This document shows positions 1-9,224 of a stretch of 64,000 nt of DNA, one piece after another. The notes under the pieces were generated by a model, which was not told where the DNA came from, made no database searches, and worked only from the letters and a program-made list of their open reading frames with translations. Source of the stretch: CAUPWF01 sp036656795 (lineage in GTDB: Bacteria > Bacillota > Clostridia > Lachnospirales > Lachnospiraceae). Position numbers and translations under genes: made by a program. The stretch is from assembly GCA_036656795.1 (NCBI GenBank), contig JAVXHR010000009.1, positions 1 through 64,000 of the forward strand, read 5' to 3'. Every line of letters begins with the position of its first letter. Within the stretch, counting starts at the first letter, position 1.

Positions 1-209
1 AGCCAAAGGCTCAAAATGTGCAGACCGGGAGTGCTGATTTTTGTTTCGAGATAGACGATGATCTTGTTCTTTACAGGAATCACCTTATGGCGCAAGAAAT
101 CACAGTAGAGCTTGGTATTGTGGTACGCCACGGCGTAAGGGGCGAGATGCAATCCATTTATCTGCGTGACCCAGATGGGAATTTAATTGAGTTGTGTAGC
201 TATGAATAA
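1..209 (+). CDS. VOC (glyoxalase/bleomycin-resistance) family protein, C-terminal fragment
   Basis: The reading frame is open from the window edge (first full codon at position 3), so this is the 3' end of a gene that starts outside. The roughly 68 visible residues look like the second beta-alpha-beta-beta-beta half of a vicinal oxygen chelate fold. They end in the typical motif YLRDPDGNLIELCSYE, whose final Glu is usually the metal ligand in this family. The substrate cannot be told: members include glyoxalases, dioxygenases and fosfomycin or bleomycin resistance proteins. An internal GTG at 18 is unlikely to be the start because the frame continues upstream of it. The gap to the next gene is 60 bp. 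Confidence 0.7.
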   Translation, partial: PKAQNVQTGSADFCFEIDDDLVLYRNHLMAQEITVELGIVVRHGVRGEMQSIYLRDPDGNLIELCSYE

Positions 210-269
210 CTTATCGTTATCCATGGATGTTGGATTTCTGTTTTATCTTATAGAGATGGAGGGATTGGG

Positions 270-1778
270 ATGTTAGAAAAGATTGATACGAGTAAAAAGA
301 TGGATAAAAGTCAATATCAAGAGAGAATGTTAGAACTTGAAAAAAAGCTAGGAGCGTTACAACGAGAATGTCGGACTTTAGAGATACCAATTATGATTGC
401 ATTTGAAGGATTGGATGCGGCAGGAAAGGGATTGCAGATTGGACAACTTATTCATTCTTTAGATCCAAGAGGATTTCAAGTGTATGCTGTAAAAAATGAA
501 ACAAAAGAAGAATGCCGTTATCCATTTTTATGGCGATTTTGGACTAAGATGCCGGAAAAGGGCCGTATTGCAATCTATGATACCAGTTGGTACCGTAAAG
601 TATTGGTTGAAAGATATGAAAAAAAATGTACAAAGAGGGAACTTGCACAAAATTATGATTCCATTTGCTCTTTTGAACAACAAATAACTGAAGCGGGTGG
701 AGTGCTAATTAAATTATTTTTAATGATTGATCAAAAGGAACAAAAAAAGAGATTGCATAAATTGTTACAATCAAAAACTACGTCATGGCGAGTAAGCAAA
801 GGAGATATAAAAAGAAATAAGCAGTACAAAGATTATCTAAGAATGAATGAAGAGATGTTACAAAAAACAGATACGGAGTATGCACCTTGGAGTATCATTG
901 AAGCAACGGACAGACGATTTGCAACAGTGAAAATCTATACAACGGTTATTCGGGCATTGACCATTCAAATCGATAAGATAAAAAAAGAACAAACTATGGA
1001 GACAATAAATGAACTGCCTGATAACAATATGACACAATCGACAGATATGATTTTACAGGAATCTACATTAAGCAAAGTGGATTTAACACTTTCATATACA
1101 AAGGAGGAATATACCAAGCGATTAAAAGCATTACAAAAAAAAATCAAGATTTTGCATGGAGAATTATATCGTAGGCGTATTCCGGTAGTAATTGGATTTG
1201 AGGGTTGGGACGCGGGCGGAAAAGGCGGAGCGATTAAACGCCTTACAGATAAGATGGATCCTCGTGGTTATGTTGTGAATCCAACCTGTGCGCCAAATGA
1301 TCTTGAACGGGCACATCATTATCTATGGAGGTTTTGGAATGCAATGCCAAAAACAGGGCATATTGCTATATTTGATCGTACGTGGTATGGTCGTGTGATG
1401 GTGGAACGGGTAGAAGGATTCTGTACAACAAAAGAATGGCAACGAGCATATAAAGAAATCAATGATATGGAAGCAAATATTACCAATGCAGGTGGAATTG
1501 TGCTGAAGTTTTGGATGCAGATTGATAAAGATGAGCAAGAAAAACGGTTTCATGAGCGACAGGAGAATCCGGATAAACAATGGAAGATTACAGATGAAGA
1601 TTGGCGCAATCGAAAGAAATGGGATCAATATGAAACTGCGGTTAACGAAATGCTGATTCGGACTTCAACACCACATGCTCCATGGATTGTGGTTGAGGCA
1701 AATTCCAAGTATTATGCACGAATCAAAGTACTAGAAACAGTAATACAAGCTATTGAACAAAAATTAACACAGTGTTAA
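270..1778 (+). CDS. Two-domain polyphosphate kinase 2 (polyphosphate:AMP phosphotransferase type)
   Basis: 502 residues made of two PPK2 units in tandem. PPK2 enzymes move phosphate between polyphosphate and nucleotides, and the fused two-domain class is known for polyphosphate-driven AMP to ADP conversion in the cytosol. The first unit has the Walker A-like GLDAAGKG (residues 47-54) followed by a lid motif DTSWYRKV. The second has GWDAGGKGG (about 312-320) and the canonical lid DRTWYGRV. The first unit has lost the usual Arg of DR[ST]WY and the GG after the P-loop Lys, so the C-terminal unit is probably the catalytic one. The start has GGAGGG upstream. A strong terminator follows directly, so the gene is probably monocistronic. 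Confidence 0.9.
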   Translation: MLEKIDTSKKMDKSQYQERMLELEKKLGALQRECRTLEIPIMIAFEGLDAAGKGLQIGQLIHSLDPRGFQVYAVKNETKEECRYPFLWRFWTKMPEKGRIAIYDTSWYRKVLVERYEKKCTKRELAQNYDSICSFEQQITEAGGVLIKLFLMIDQKEQKKRLHKLLQSKTTSWRVSKGDIKRNKQYKDYLRMNEEMLQKTDTEYAPWSIIEATDRRFATVKIYTTVIRALTIQIDKIKKEQTMETINELPDNNMTQSTDMILQESTLSKVDLTLSYTKEEYTKRLKALQKKIKILHGELYRRRIPVVIGFEGWDAGGKGGAIKRLTDKMDPRGYVVNPTCAPNDLERAHHYLWRFWNAMPKTGHIAIFDRTWYGRVMVERVEGFCTTKEWQRAYKEINDMEANITNAGGIVLKFWMQIDKDEQEKRFHERQENPDKQWKITDEDWRNRKKWDQYETAVNEMLIRTSTPHAPWIVVEANSKYYARIKVLETVIQAIEQKLTQC

Positions 1779-1782
1779 AGGC

Positions 1783-1811
1783 AAAGAATCCTGCATGCAG
1801 GATTCTTTTTT
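1783..1811 (+). terminator. Rho-independent terminator after the PPK2 gene
   Basis: Perfect 11-bp palindromic stem (AGAATCCTGCA at 1785-1795 with its complement at 1796-1806) that runs into a T tract at 1806-1811. It begins five bases after the stop codon. Confidence 0.85.
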
Positions 1812-1919
1812 ATAGTACTTCTTATTTTGGAAATTAAAAGGAAATTAATAGAAGATACAGAATATCTATATATAGGAAGAGTTATGTTATTGTTTATCCT
1901 ATTGGTAAGGAGAAATATT

Positions 1920-2927
1920 ATGACAATTAGAGAACAATTGGAGCAAAGAGAAATCGAATATCTAAGTCCTTATGCCACTTTAAGTAAAGATTCTAAAGGA
2001 AGAGTGGTGGAGGAGGTAGAATGCGACATCAGACCTGTCTTTCAAAGAGATCGAGATCGTATCTTACATTGCAAGTCGTTTCGCCGTTTAAAACAAAAGA
2101 CACAAGTGTTTTTACTTCCCAAGGGTGATCATTATCGAACAAGACTTACCCATACATTGGAAGTATCTCAGAATGCAAGAACAATTGCCAAGGCATTGAG
2201 ATTGAATGAAGACCTTGTAGAGGCCATATGTTTAGGTCATGATCTGGGGCATACACCATTTGGTCATGCAGGTGAACGTGCATTAAATGAATTAAATCCT
2301 TGTGGATTTAAGCATAATGAACAAAGTGTTCGTGTGGTAAAATGTTTAGAAAAACAAGGACGTGGTTTAAATCTGACGTGGGAGGTTATTGATGGAATTC
2401 GTAATCATCAGATGAAAGGAAATCCATTAACACTAGAAGGACAGATTGTACGATTGTCAGATAAGATAGCTTATATTAATCATGATATCGATGATGGAAT
2501 ACGAGCGGGAATCTTACGTGAAACAGACGTCCCACAGAATTATCGTGAAGTACTTGGAGATTCAACTAAAGTACGATTGGACACCATGATACACGATGTG
2601 ATTATACATAGTATGGATCAACCACACATTCAGATGTCTGAAGAGATAGCAGATGCAACTATGGGATTACGTACGTTCATGTTTGAGCATGTATACAGAA
2701 ATCCGGTTGCAAAAAGTGAAGAAGTGAAAGCGATTCATATGATTACAAATCTATATGAGTATTATCTAAAGCATATAGATATCCTGCCGGAGCAATACAA
2801 GAATCTTATGGTTGAACAAGGCGATTCCAAAGAACAAGTTGTATGTGATTATATTGCGGGAATGACAGATTCTTATGCGGTAAAAAAATTTGAAGAATAT
2901 TTTATTCCACAATCTTGGAAATATTAA
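1920..2927 (+). CDS. dgt: dGTP triphosphohydrolase-like HD-domain protein
   Basis: 335 residues from the ATG at 1920, chosen because AAGGAG lies seven bases upstream and the protein family starts here. An in-frame ATG at 1827 would add 31 hydrophobic residues with no family match. The protein belongs to the Dgt/HD superfamily of deoxynucleoside triphosphate triphosphohydrolases, which remove triphosphate from dNTPs and so affect the dNTP pool. Visible metal ligands are H78 (RLTHTLEVSQ) and H107-D108 in the motif GHDLGHTPFGHAGER, with a later Asp in NHDIDDGI. Its position directly ahead of dnaG and rpoD is a common clostridial order. The true preferred nucleotide is not readable from sequence. 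Confidence 0.9.
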   Translation: MTIREQLEQREIEYLSPYATLSKDSKGRVVEEVECDIRPVFQRDRDRILHCKSFRRLKQKTQVFLLPKGDHYRTRLTHTLEVSQNARTIAKALRLNEDLVEAICLGHDLGHTPFGHAGERALNELNPCGFKHNEQSVRVVKCLEKQGRGLNLTWEVIDGIRNHQMKGNPLTLEGQIVRLSDKIAYINHDIDDGIRAGILRETDVPQNYREVLGDSTKVRLDTMIHDVIIHSMDQPHIQMSEEIADATMGLRTFMFEHVYRNPVAKSEEVKAIHMITNLYEYYLKHIDILPEQYKNLMVEQGDSKEQVVCDYIAGMTDSYAVKKFEEYFIPQSWKY

Positions 2928-2942
2928 AGGAAATCACAATTT

Positions 2943-2961
2943 TTTGTCGAATATATATAAT
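2943..2961 (+). promoter_or_regulatory. Spo0A box and -10 element upstream of dnaG
   Basis: TTTGTCGAA at 2943-2951 matches the Spo0A consensus (TTTGTCRAA) at every position. It lies five bases upstream of a TATAAT at 2956-2961. No good -35 hexamer sits at the right distance, which would fit a promoter needing an activator or another sigma factor. The site is inferred from sequence only. Confidence 0.5.
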
Positions 2962-2990
2962 ATGAGGTATTCTATGGAAAGGGGGAGCGT

Positions 2991-4766
2991 ATGTATTATT
3001 CAGAGGATTTAGTGGAAGATGTAAGAGCAAGGAATGATATTGTTGATGTTATCTCCGGATATGTTAAGCTCCAAAAAAAAGGAAGTTCCTATTTTGGATT
3101 ATGCCCTTTTCATAATGAAAAGTCCCCATCATTTTCGGTCAGTCCGGGAAAACAGATGTACTATTGTTTTGGCTGTGGACGAGGTGGAAATGTTTTTACA
3201 TTTATTATGGAGTATGAAAATTATTCATTTGCAGAAGCACTTAAGATGTTGGCAAATCGAGTGGGTGTCGAGTTGCCGGAGATTGAATATTCAAAGGAAG
3301 CAAAGGAAAAGGCAGATTTAAGAACGATGCTGTTAGAGGCCAATAAACTTGCGGCAAAATATTTTTATGCTCAATTAAAAACAACACAAGGAGCGTCAGC
3401 TTATACATATCTACGTGAACGCGAATTAAGTGAAGAGATTATTACACAATTTGGACTTGGGTATTCCAATAAATATAGTGATGATCTTTACAAATATTTA
3501 AAAACCAAGGGATATACAGATGAAATATTGGCAAAAGGTGGATTGATAAATGTAGATGAGAAACATGGAGTTTATGATAAATTTTGGAATCGTGTTATGT
3601 TTCCTATTATGGATGTGAATAATCGTGTAGTTGGGTTTGGCGGACGTGTGTTGGGAGATGCAAAACCAAAGTATCTGAATACACAAGAGACACCGATCTT
3701 TGATAAAAGTCGTAATCTATATGGACTTAATCGAGCGCGAACGTCCCGAAAATCATATTTCTTAATCTGTGAAGGATACATGGACGTGATTTCTTTACAT
3801 CAAGCAGGATTCCAGAATGCAATCGCTTCACTAGGTACGGCATTAACAACAGGTCATGCTGCATTGATTAAACGTTATGTCAGCGAGGTTTATCTGACCT
3901 ATGATAGTGATGATGCAGGTACGCGTGCAGCACTGAGAGCAGTTCCTATTCTAAAAGAGGCAGGAATTACTGCAAAAGTCATTCGTATGGAACCCTATAA
4001 AGACCCAGATGAATTTATTAAGAATCAAGGTGCAGAAGCATTTGAAGAACGGATTCATAAGGCGCGAAATGGCTTTATGTTTGGGCTTGAGATATTGGAG
4101 CGTGAATATGATATGAATGCACCGGAGGGAAAAACAGCGTTTTTTAAGGAAGTAGCAAAACGGTTAGTAGATTTTGAAGAGGAGATTGAGCGAAATAATT
4201 ATATAGAGGCAGTGGATCGGGCCTATCATGTTGGATATGATAATTTGCGAAAGTTAGTGAGTAAGACAGCTATTCAGACAGGATTAGCTAAACCAGTTAC
4301 GCGTCCAAGGAGTACATTAAATAGGGACAAGCAACAAGAAGATGGGAATTTACAATCTCAAAAGATTCTATTAACATGGTTGATTGAAAGTGAAGAGATA
4401 TTTCTACAAATTAGCAAATACATTGTACCGGAGGACTTTACCACGAAACTATATCAAACGGTAGCTCAATTATTATACGAACAATATAAAGTACATGATG
4501 TAAATCCTGCAAAAATTATGAACCATTTTACAGATCCGCAGGAGCATCAACAGGTTGCGAGTTTGTTTCATACAAAAATCAAAGAACTTACTACAAGAGA
4601 GGAACAAGAAAAGGCATTGAAAGAAACCATTGTACGAGTGAAGCGGCATGGTATAGAGGCAGCAACAAAGCAACTGAATCCTACGGATATACAAGGGTTA
4701 CAACAATTGATGGAAGCAAAGCGAACATTGCAAGACTTACAGCAATTGCATATTTCTATTGATTAA
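2991..4766 (+). CDS. dnaG: DNA primase DnaG
   Basis: 591 residues. It makes the RNA primers for lagging-strand replication and binds the replicative helicase through its C-terminal domain. The N-terminal zinc finger is intact (C38, H41, C59, C62 in LCPFHNEKS and YYCFGCGRGG). The TOPRIM catalytic core is visible as ICEGYMDVI (E261) and YDSDDAG (D305, D307). The last 150 residues form the variable helicase-binding region. The start follows GGAAAGGGGG. It is followed by rpoD after 39 bp, the ancient macromolecular synthesis operon arrangement, here led by dgt rather than rpsU. Confidence 0.97.
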   Translation: MYYSEDLVEDVRARNDIVDVISGYVKLQKKGSSYFGLCPFHNEKSPSFSVSPGKQMYYCFGCGRGGNVFTFIMEYENYSFAEALKMLANRVGVELPEIEYSKEAKEKADLRTMLLEANKLAAKYFYAQLKTTQGASAYTYLRERELSEEIITQFGLGYSNKYSDDLYKYLKTKGYTDEILAKGGLINVDEKHGVYDKFWNRVMFPIMDVNNRVVGFGGRVLGDAKPKYLNTQETPIFDKSRNLYGLNRARTSRKSYFLICEGYMDVISLHQAGFQNAIASLGTALTTGHAALIKRYVSEVYLTYDSDDAGTRAALRAVPILKEAGITAKVIRMEPYKDPDEFIKNQGAEAFEERIHKARNGFMFGLEILEREYDMNAPEGKTAFFKEVAKRLVDFEEEIERNNYIEAVDRAYHVGYDNLRKLVSKTAIQTGLAKPVTRPRSTLNRDKQQEDGNLQSQKILLTWLIESEEIFLQISKYIVPEDFTTKLYQTVAQLLYEQYKVHDVNPAKIMNHFTDPQEHQQVASLFHTKIKELTTREEQEKALKETIVRVKRHGIEAATKQLNPTDIQGLQQLMEAKRTLQDLQQLHISID

Positions 4767-4805
4767 GGATAAAATATAAATAAGGAATGAGAGGATGGAC
4801 ACCAT

Positions 4806-5915
4806 ATGGAAGAAAACATAATCAAATTTGAGGAAAAACTAAAAGAACTTGTAGCACTAGGAAAGAAAAAGAAAAGTATTCTAGAGATACAGGAAATCAA
4901 TGAAATTTTCTCGGAGATGGAATTGGAAACAGAACAAATGGAGAAAGTGTTTGAGTATTTAGAAGCGAATAATATTGACGTTCTTCGTATTACTGGAGAC
5001 GGAGAAGAGGAAGAATTAGAAGTTGTTATCGCTGAGGAAGATGAAGTCGATGTAGAAAAGATAGATCTTACGGTGCCGGACGGCATCAGTATTGAAGATC
5101 CGGTACGTATGTATTTAAAAGAAATAGGGAAAGTCCCATTATTGAATGCAGACGAAGAAGTGGAACTTGCAAAACGTATGGGCGAGGGTGATGAAGAGGC
5201 GAAAAAACGTCTGGCAGAAGCTAATCTTCGTTTGGTTGTTAGTATTGCAAAACGTTATGTAGGACGTGGTATGTTATTTTTAGACCTTATTCAAGAAGGA
5301 AATCTAGGATTGATTAAAGCAGTTGAAAAATTTGATTATCAAAAGGGCTTTAAGTTTAGTACCTATGCTACTTGGTGGATTAGACAAGCTATTACAAGGG
5401 CAATTGCGGATCAGGCAAGAACAATTCGTATTCCGGTTCATATGGTAGAGACAATTAATAAATTAATTCGTGTATCCAGACAATTATTGCAAGAATTAGG
5501 ACGTGAACCAACACCGGAAGAGATTGCTGTGGAACTAGATATGCCGGTAGAACGTGTACGAGAGATTCTTAAGATATCTCAAGAACCAGTTTCTCTTGAA
5601 ACTCCTATTGGAGAAGAGGAAGACAGTCATCTAGGAGACTTTATTCAAGATGATAATGTCCCGGTTCCAGCAGAGGCAGCAGCGGCAACATTGTTAAAAG
5701 AACAATTAGGTGAAGTACTGGATACATTGACAGAACGAGAACAAAAAGTGTTACGCTTGCGTTTTGGCATGAATGATGGACGAGCTAGAACTTTGGAAGA
5801 AGTGGGGAAAGAATTTGATGTTACAAGAGAAAGAATCCGCCAGATTGAAGCAAAAGCATTACGTAAACTTCGTCATCCAAGTCGTAGCCGTAAATTACGA
5901 GACTATTTAGATTAG
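4806..5915 (+). CDS. rpoD: Primary sigma factor RpoD (SigA)
   Basis: 369 residues, the usual size for a Firmicute housekeeping sigma factor. A short acidic region 1.1-like N-terminus precedes region 1.2 (DPVRMYLKEIGKVPLL). Region 2 has NLRLVVSIAKRYVGRGM and the -10 melting helix FSTYATWWIRQAITRAI. Region 3 follows, then region 4.2 with the helix-turn-helix TLEEVGKEFDVTRERIRQIE near the C-terminus. It directs RNA polymerase to promoters of the TTGACA/TATAAT type, several of which occur in this window. The gene lies downstream of dnaG and its stop overlaps the ribosome site of trmK, so the three are likely co-transcribed. Confidence 0.97.
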   Translation: MEENIIKFEEKLKELVALGKKKKSILEIQEINEIFSEMELETEQMEKVFEYLEANNIDVLRITGDGEEEELEVVIAEEDEVDVEKIDLTVPDGISIEDPVRMYLKEIGKVPLLNADEEVELAKRMGEGDEEAKKRLAEANLRLVVSIAKRYVGRGMLFLDLIQEGNLGLIKAVEKFDYQKGFKFSTYATWWIRQAITRAIADQARTIRIPVHMVETINKLIRVSRQLLQELGREPTPEEIAVELDMPVERVREILKISQEPVSLETPIGEEEDSHLGDFIQDDNVPVPAEAAAATLLKEQLGEVLDTLTEREQKVLRLRFGMNDGRARTLEEVGKEFDVTRERIRQIEAKALRKLRHPSRSRKLRDYLD

Positions 5916-5923
5916 GAGTTTGA

Positions 5924-6679
5924 ATGGAATTATCAAAAAGATTACAAGCCGTTGCCAATATGCTTTCAGAACATTATAGGGTGGCAGATATAGGGACAGA
6001 TCATGGATATCTTCCAATATATCTGATTGAGCAAGAAAAAAGCCCATATATTGTAGCAATGGACATTAATGAAGGACCACTGATACGAGCGAGAGAACAT
6101 ATCATTAATGCAGGACTTTCTTCATCTGAATACGACAGAATTCATATTCGCCGTTCAGATGGTGTAAAAGAACTAAGTCCGGGAGAAGTGGATAGTGTTG
6201 TCTTGGCAGGTATGGGTGGTGGGCTAATGATTCGTATTATGACAGAGGGTGCAACTGTTTTTCGAACAATTAAAGAGTGTATCCTGCAACCACAATCGGA
6301 GATTGAAAAAGTAAGAGCATTTTTGCAGGAGCAAAAGTATACCATATGTAAAGAAGATATGGTATTAGAAGATGGGAAGTACTATCCGATGATGAAAGTA
6401 GTACAAGGTATAGATACTACGTATCGTTTGATGGAATTACGTTATGGAAGACAGTTGTTGCTGCAAAAGCATCCAATCTTATGTCGCTATTTACAGAAAG
6501 AGATTTGTGGAAAACAACAGATTCTCAGAGAATTACAGGATAAAAAAGGTGCTTGTATCGAGCAGAGAAGAAATGTATTGCGGGCAGAATTAGAATGTGC
6601 CTGCCAAGCATTGCAAGTATATGGGCAAGAGAGGGGAAATGATGGACTGCAAAGAGATGTATACCATACAGATAAATGA
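5924..6679 (+). CDS. trmK: tRNA (adenine-22-N1)-methyltransferase TrmK
   Basis: 251 residues. TrmK uses S-adenosylmethionine to methylate N1 of A22 in the D loop of tRNAs in Gram-positive bacteria. The Rossmann SAM motif is VADIGTDHGYLPIYL near residue 20, with an acidic residue at the next strand end (MDINEGP), and motif IV is AGMGGGLM. The C-terminal region is a coiled-coil with many Gln and Glu residues, as in the family. The AGGAG site overlaps the rpoD stop region, so translation is probably coupled. The 3' end overlaps the start of the next gene by 38 bp. Confidence 0.92.
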   Translation: MELSKRLQAVANMLSEHYRVADIGTDHGYLPIYLIEQEKSPYIVAMDINEGPLIRAREHIINAGLSSSEYDRIHIRRSDGVKELSPGEVDSVVLAGMGGGLMIRIMTEGATVFRTIKECILQPQSEIEKVRAFLQEQKYTICKEDMVLEDGKYYPMMKVVQGIDTTYRLMELRYGRQLLLQKHPILCRYLQKEICGKQQILRELQDKKGACIEQRRNVLRAELECACQALQVYGQERGNDGLQRDVYHTDK

Positions 6680-8312
6680 TGAAATCAAACGCTATGAGAA
6701 AGGTACAACCTATCTGTCTATTGCTAAGGAATATCAAAGTCAATATGAGAATGATATCGTATTAGTGTGGGTAGACCATAGATTGCAAGAATTGTACAAG
6801 ACAGTCCAACAGGATGGAGTATTAGAATTTATTACGACAGAACACCCAATAGGAAATAAAACCTACAAACGAAGTTTGAACTTGTTACTTGTAAAAGCGA
6901 TATATAGTGTCGGTGGAAGAGATGCTATTAAAAAAGTCCGAATTCATTATGCTGTAAGTAAAGGCTATTATTGTACTATAGAGGGAGCTATTAACTTGAA
7001 TCAAGAGTTTCTGGATCGGGTGCAGCAACGTATGCAAGAGATAGTTGCGGAACGTGTGGTTATTAGCAAACGTAGTGTACATACGGATGAAGCAATTGCA
7101 CTGTTTAAACAATATGGAATGAAGGATAAAGAGCGATTGTTCCAGTATCGACGCGTGTCTAGAGTGAATCTGTATAGTTTGAGCGGATTTGAAGATTATT
7201 ATTATGGATATATGGTACCAGATTCCGGGTATCTAAAGTATTTTGCACTTTATCTTTATGATGAGGGATTTGTGATTCAGATACCGACTAAAGATGCACC
7301 TAAGATTGTTCCACCTTTTGAGCCACAACATAAGTTGTTTCAAGTATTAAAAGAATCGACCAAATGGGGGGATATGCAGGGGATTGAGACGGTTGGTGCA
7401 TTAAATGACATGATTACAAATGAGGATGTCAGAGAAGTAATCTTAGTGCAAGAAGCATTGCAGGAAAAGAAAATTGCAGAGATTGCAGAGATGATATCAT
7501 GTAAAAAACATATTAAATTTGTATTGATAGCCGGCCCATCTTCCTCCGGAAAAACTACATTTTCTCATCGTTTGTCAATACAGTTAAGAGCAGAAGGGCT
7601 GATACCACATCCAATTGCCGTTGATAATTATTTTGTGGAACGAGAACAGACACCAAAAGATGAAGATGGAAATTATAATTTTGAATGTATGGAGGCCATT
7701 GATGTTGCACAATTTAATCAAGATCTGACAGACTTGCTAGCCGGAAGGGAAGTACTTCTACCATCTTTTAATTTTAAAACAGGAAAACGAGAATATCAAG
7801 AAACACCTAAAAAATTAGGACCTCATGATGTACTTGTGATTGAGGGAATTCATTGTTTAAATGATGCTTTAACGTATCAGTTACCGGCAGAAAATAAATT
7901 TAAAATCTATATTAGTGCGCTTACACAGTTAAACATAGATGAACATAATCGAATACCAACAACGGATGGGCGTTTAATAAGGCGCATGGTGCGAGATGCA
8001 AGAACTAGAGGAACTACAGCACAACAAACAATCGCAATGTGGCCATCTGTACGTAGAGGGGAAGAGGAGAATATCTTTCCATATCAGGAAGAAGCAGATG
8101 TGATGTTTAATTCGGCGTTAATCTATGAGCTGGCTGCATTAAAGATCTATGCAGAACCCATTTTATTTGGGATTGATAAAAATTGTGAGGAATATATAGA
8201 GGCAAAAAGATTACTAAAGTTCTTTGATTATTTTGTTGGAATTAGTAGCGATGATATTCCGGCTAATTCTTTAATCCGAGAATTTTTGGGTGGTGGTTGT
8301 TTTCGCTTATAA
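6642..8312 (+). CDS. TGS-like domain/uridine kinase family fusion (nucleoside kinase)
   Basis: 556 residues from the ATG at 6642, chosen because AGGGG lies five bases upstream; ATG codons at 6639 and 6657 are alternatives. The N-terminal 60 residues (IQINDEIKRYEKGTTYLSIA) resemble a TGS domain and the next 200 a threonyl-tRNA synthetase second additional domain. The C-terminal half is a uridine/phosphoribulokinase-type P-loop kinase with GPSSSGKTT (298-306) and DNYFVEREQTP as the base-binding region. The known family is annotated as nucleoside kinase in clostridia and its substrate is not settled. The domains suggest a kinase that senses an RNA or nucleotide ligand. It overlaps trmK and converges on the rluA-type gene only 9 bp away. 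Confidence 0.82.
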   Translation: MDCKEMYTIQINDEIKRYEKGTTYLSIAKEYQSQYENDIVLVWVDHRLQELYKTVQQDGVLEFITTEHPIGNKTYKRSLNLLLVKAIYSVGGRDAIKKVRIHYAVSKGYYCTIEGAINLNQEFLDRVQQRMQEIVAERVVISKRSVHTDEAIALFKQYGMKDKERLFQYRRVSRVNLYSLSGFEDYYYGYMVPDSGYLKYFALYLYDEGFVIQIPTKDAPKIVPPFEPQHKLFQVLKESTKWGDMQGIETVGALNDMITNEDVREVILVQEALQEKKIAEIAEMISCKKHIKFVLIAGPSSSGKTTFSHRLSIQLRAEGLIPHPIAVDNYFVEREQTPKDEDGNYNFECMEAIDVAQFNQDLTDLLAGREVLLPSFNFKTGKREYQETPKKLGPHDVLVIEGIHCLNDALTYQLPAENKFKIYISALTQLNIDEHNRIPTTDGRLIRRMVRDARTRGTTAQQTIAMWPSVRRGEEENIFPYQEEADVMFNSALIYELAALKIYAEPILFGIDKNCEEYIEAKRLLKFFDYFVGISSDDIPANSLIREFLGGGCFRL

Positions 8313-8321
8313 ACACACAGA

Positions 8322-9215
8322 TTAGTGGAAATCATGGAGAATGCTTAACATATCGTTAGGAAGAGGGGCGTGAAATTCCATCCATATATGTGTGATTGGG
8401 TGGTAAAAGCTCAAACGATAGGAATGGAGTGCTTGTCGCTGAATCTTGGTATAGTCAGGAAAATATAGAAAATCCCCTGGTAGAGGATGACCTATGTAAT
8501 TCATATGTACACGAATCTGATGGGTACGCCCAGTAGCTAATGTTAAAGCTACTAGGGAGTATCCATTTTTGTATGCTAGGCGACGATAAGTAGTTAGAGC
8601 AAATTCGCCATTTAAAAAATCTACTTTTCGTTCAATGGTTGAGCCTTCCACGCGGCCAATAGGAGCATCAATGACTCCTTCTTTATCTACAAGGCCAGTT
8701 GCAAGAGCAAGATATTCTCGATGAATTTCCCGATGCTGTATCATGTGGGAAAGCAAAGACGCACTGTACATGTGCTTGGCAAGGATTAAGAGACCGGTAG
8801 TGTCTCGATCCAAACGGTTAATACAGCGATAGACAAAGGGTTCGTCTTTTTGTGCATAATAATAAGCAACTGCATTGGCAAGGGTATTTTCATAATTTCC
8901 TTGTGATGGGTGAATGGGAGTATTGGAGCTTTTGTTAATCACCATAAGATCCTGATCTTCATAAAGGATATGAAGTGGTAATTTGACAGGAACTATATTA
9001 TGAGAAACAGAAACTTCACTTAATGTAATGGTTAAGCAATCATTGGAAACCAGTAACTCACAGGTGCGTGCCCATATTCCGTTTTTAAGAATCCCATTGG
9101 GCGTACGTTTTAAATTAGCAATTATAGCATGAGAATATCCAAGACTTTTTAAAAAGTCTTGGATTGTTAGTGGCTCTTGATTGGCTTGTATATTATAAGT
9201 GAATATTCGGTTCAT
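8322..9215 (-). CDS. RluA-family pseudouridine synthase
   Basis: 297 residues. Enzymes of this family isomerise uridine to pseudouridine in rRNA or tRNA. The catalytic motif is RCINRLDRDTTGLLILAK, with the Asp of RLDRDTTG as nucleophile. The N-terminal 50 residues (LTIQDFLKSLGYS..LKR) resemble a diverged S4 RNA-binding domain, and the C-terminal motif GRTHQIRVHMNYIGHPLPGD is typical of RluA/RluD. The exact target position cannot be read from sequence. It is the last gene of the minus-strand operon, 9 bp after the fused polyamine transporter gene. Confidence 0.92.
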   Translation of the reverse strand: MNRIFTYNIQANQEPLTIQDFLKSLGYSHAIIANLKRTPNGILKNGIWARTCELLVSNDCLTITLSEVSVSHNIVPVKLPLHILYEDQDLMVINKSSNTPIHPSQGNYENTLANAVAYYYAQKDEPFVYRCINRLDRDTTGLLILAKHMYSASLLSHMIQHREIHREYLALATGLVDKEGVIDAPIGRVEGSTIERKVDFLNGEFALTTYRRLAYKNGYSLVALTLATGRTHQIRVHMNYIGHPLPGDFLYFPDYTKIQRQALHSYRLSFYHPITHIWMEFHAPLPNDMLSILHDFH

Positions 9216-9224
9216 AAGATTCCT

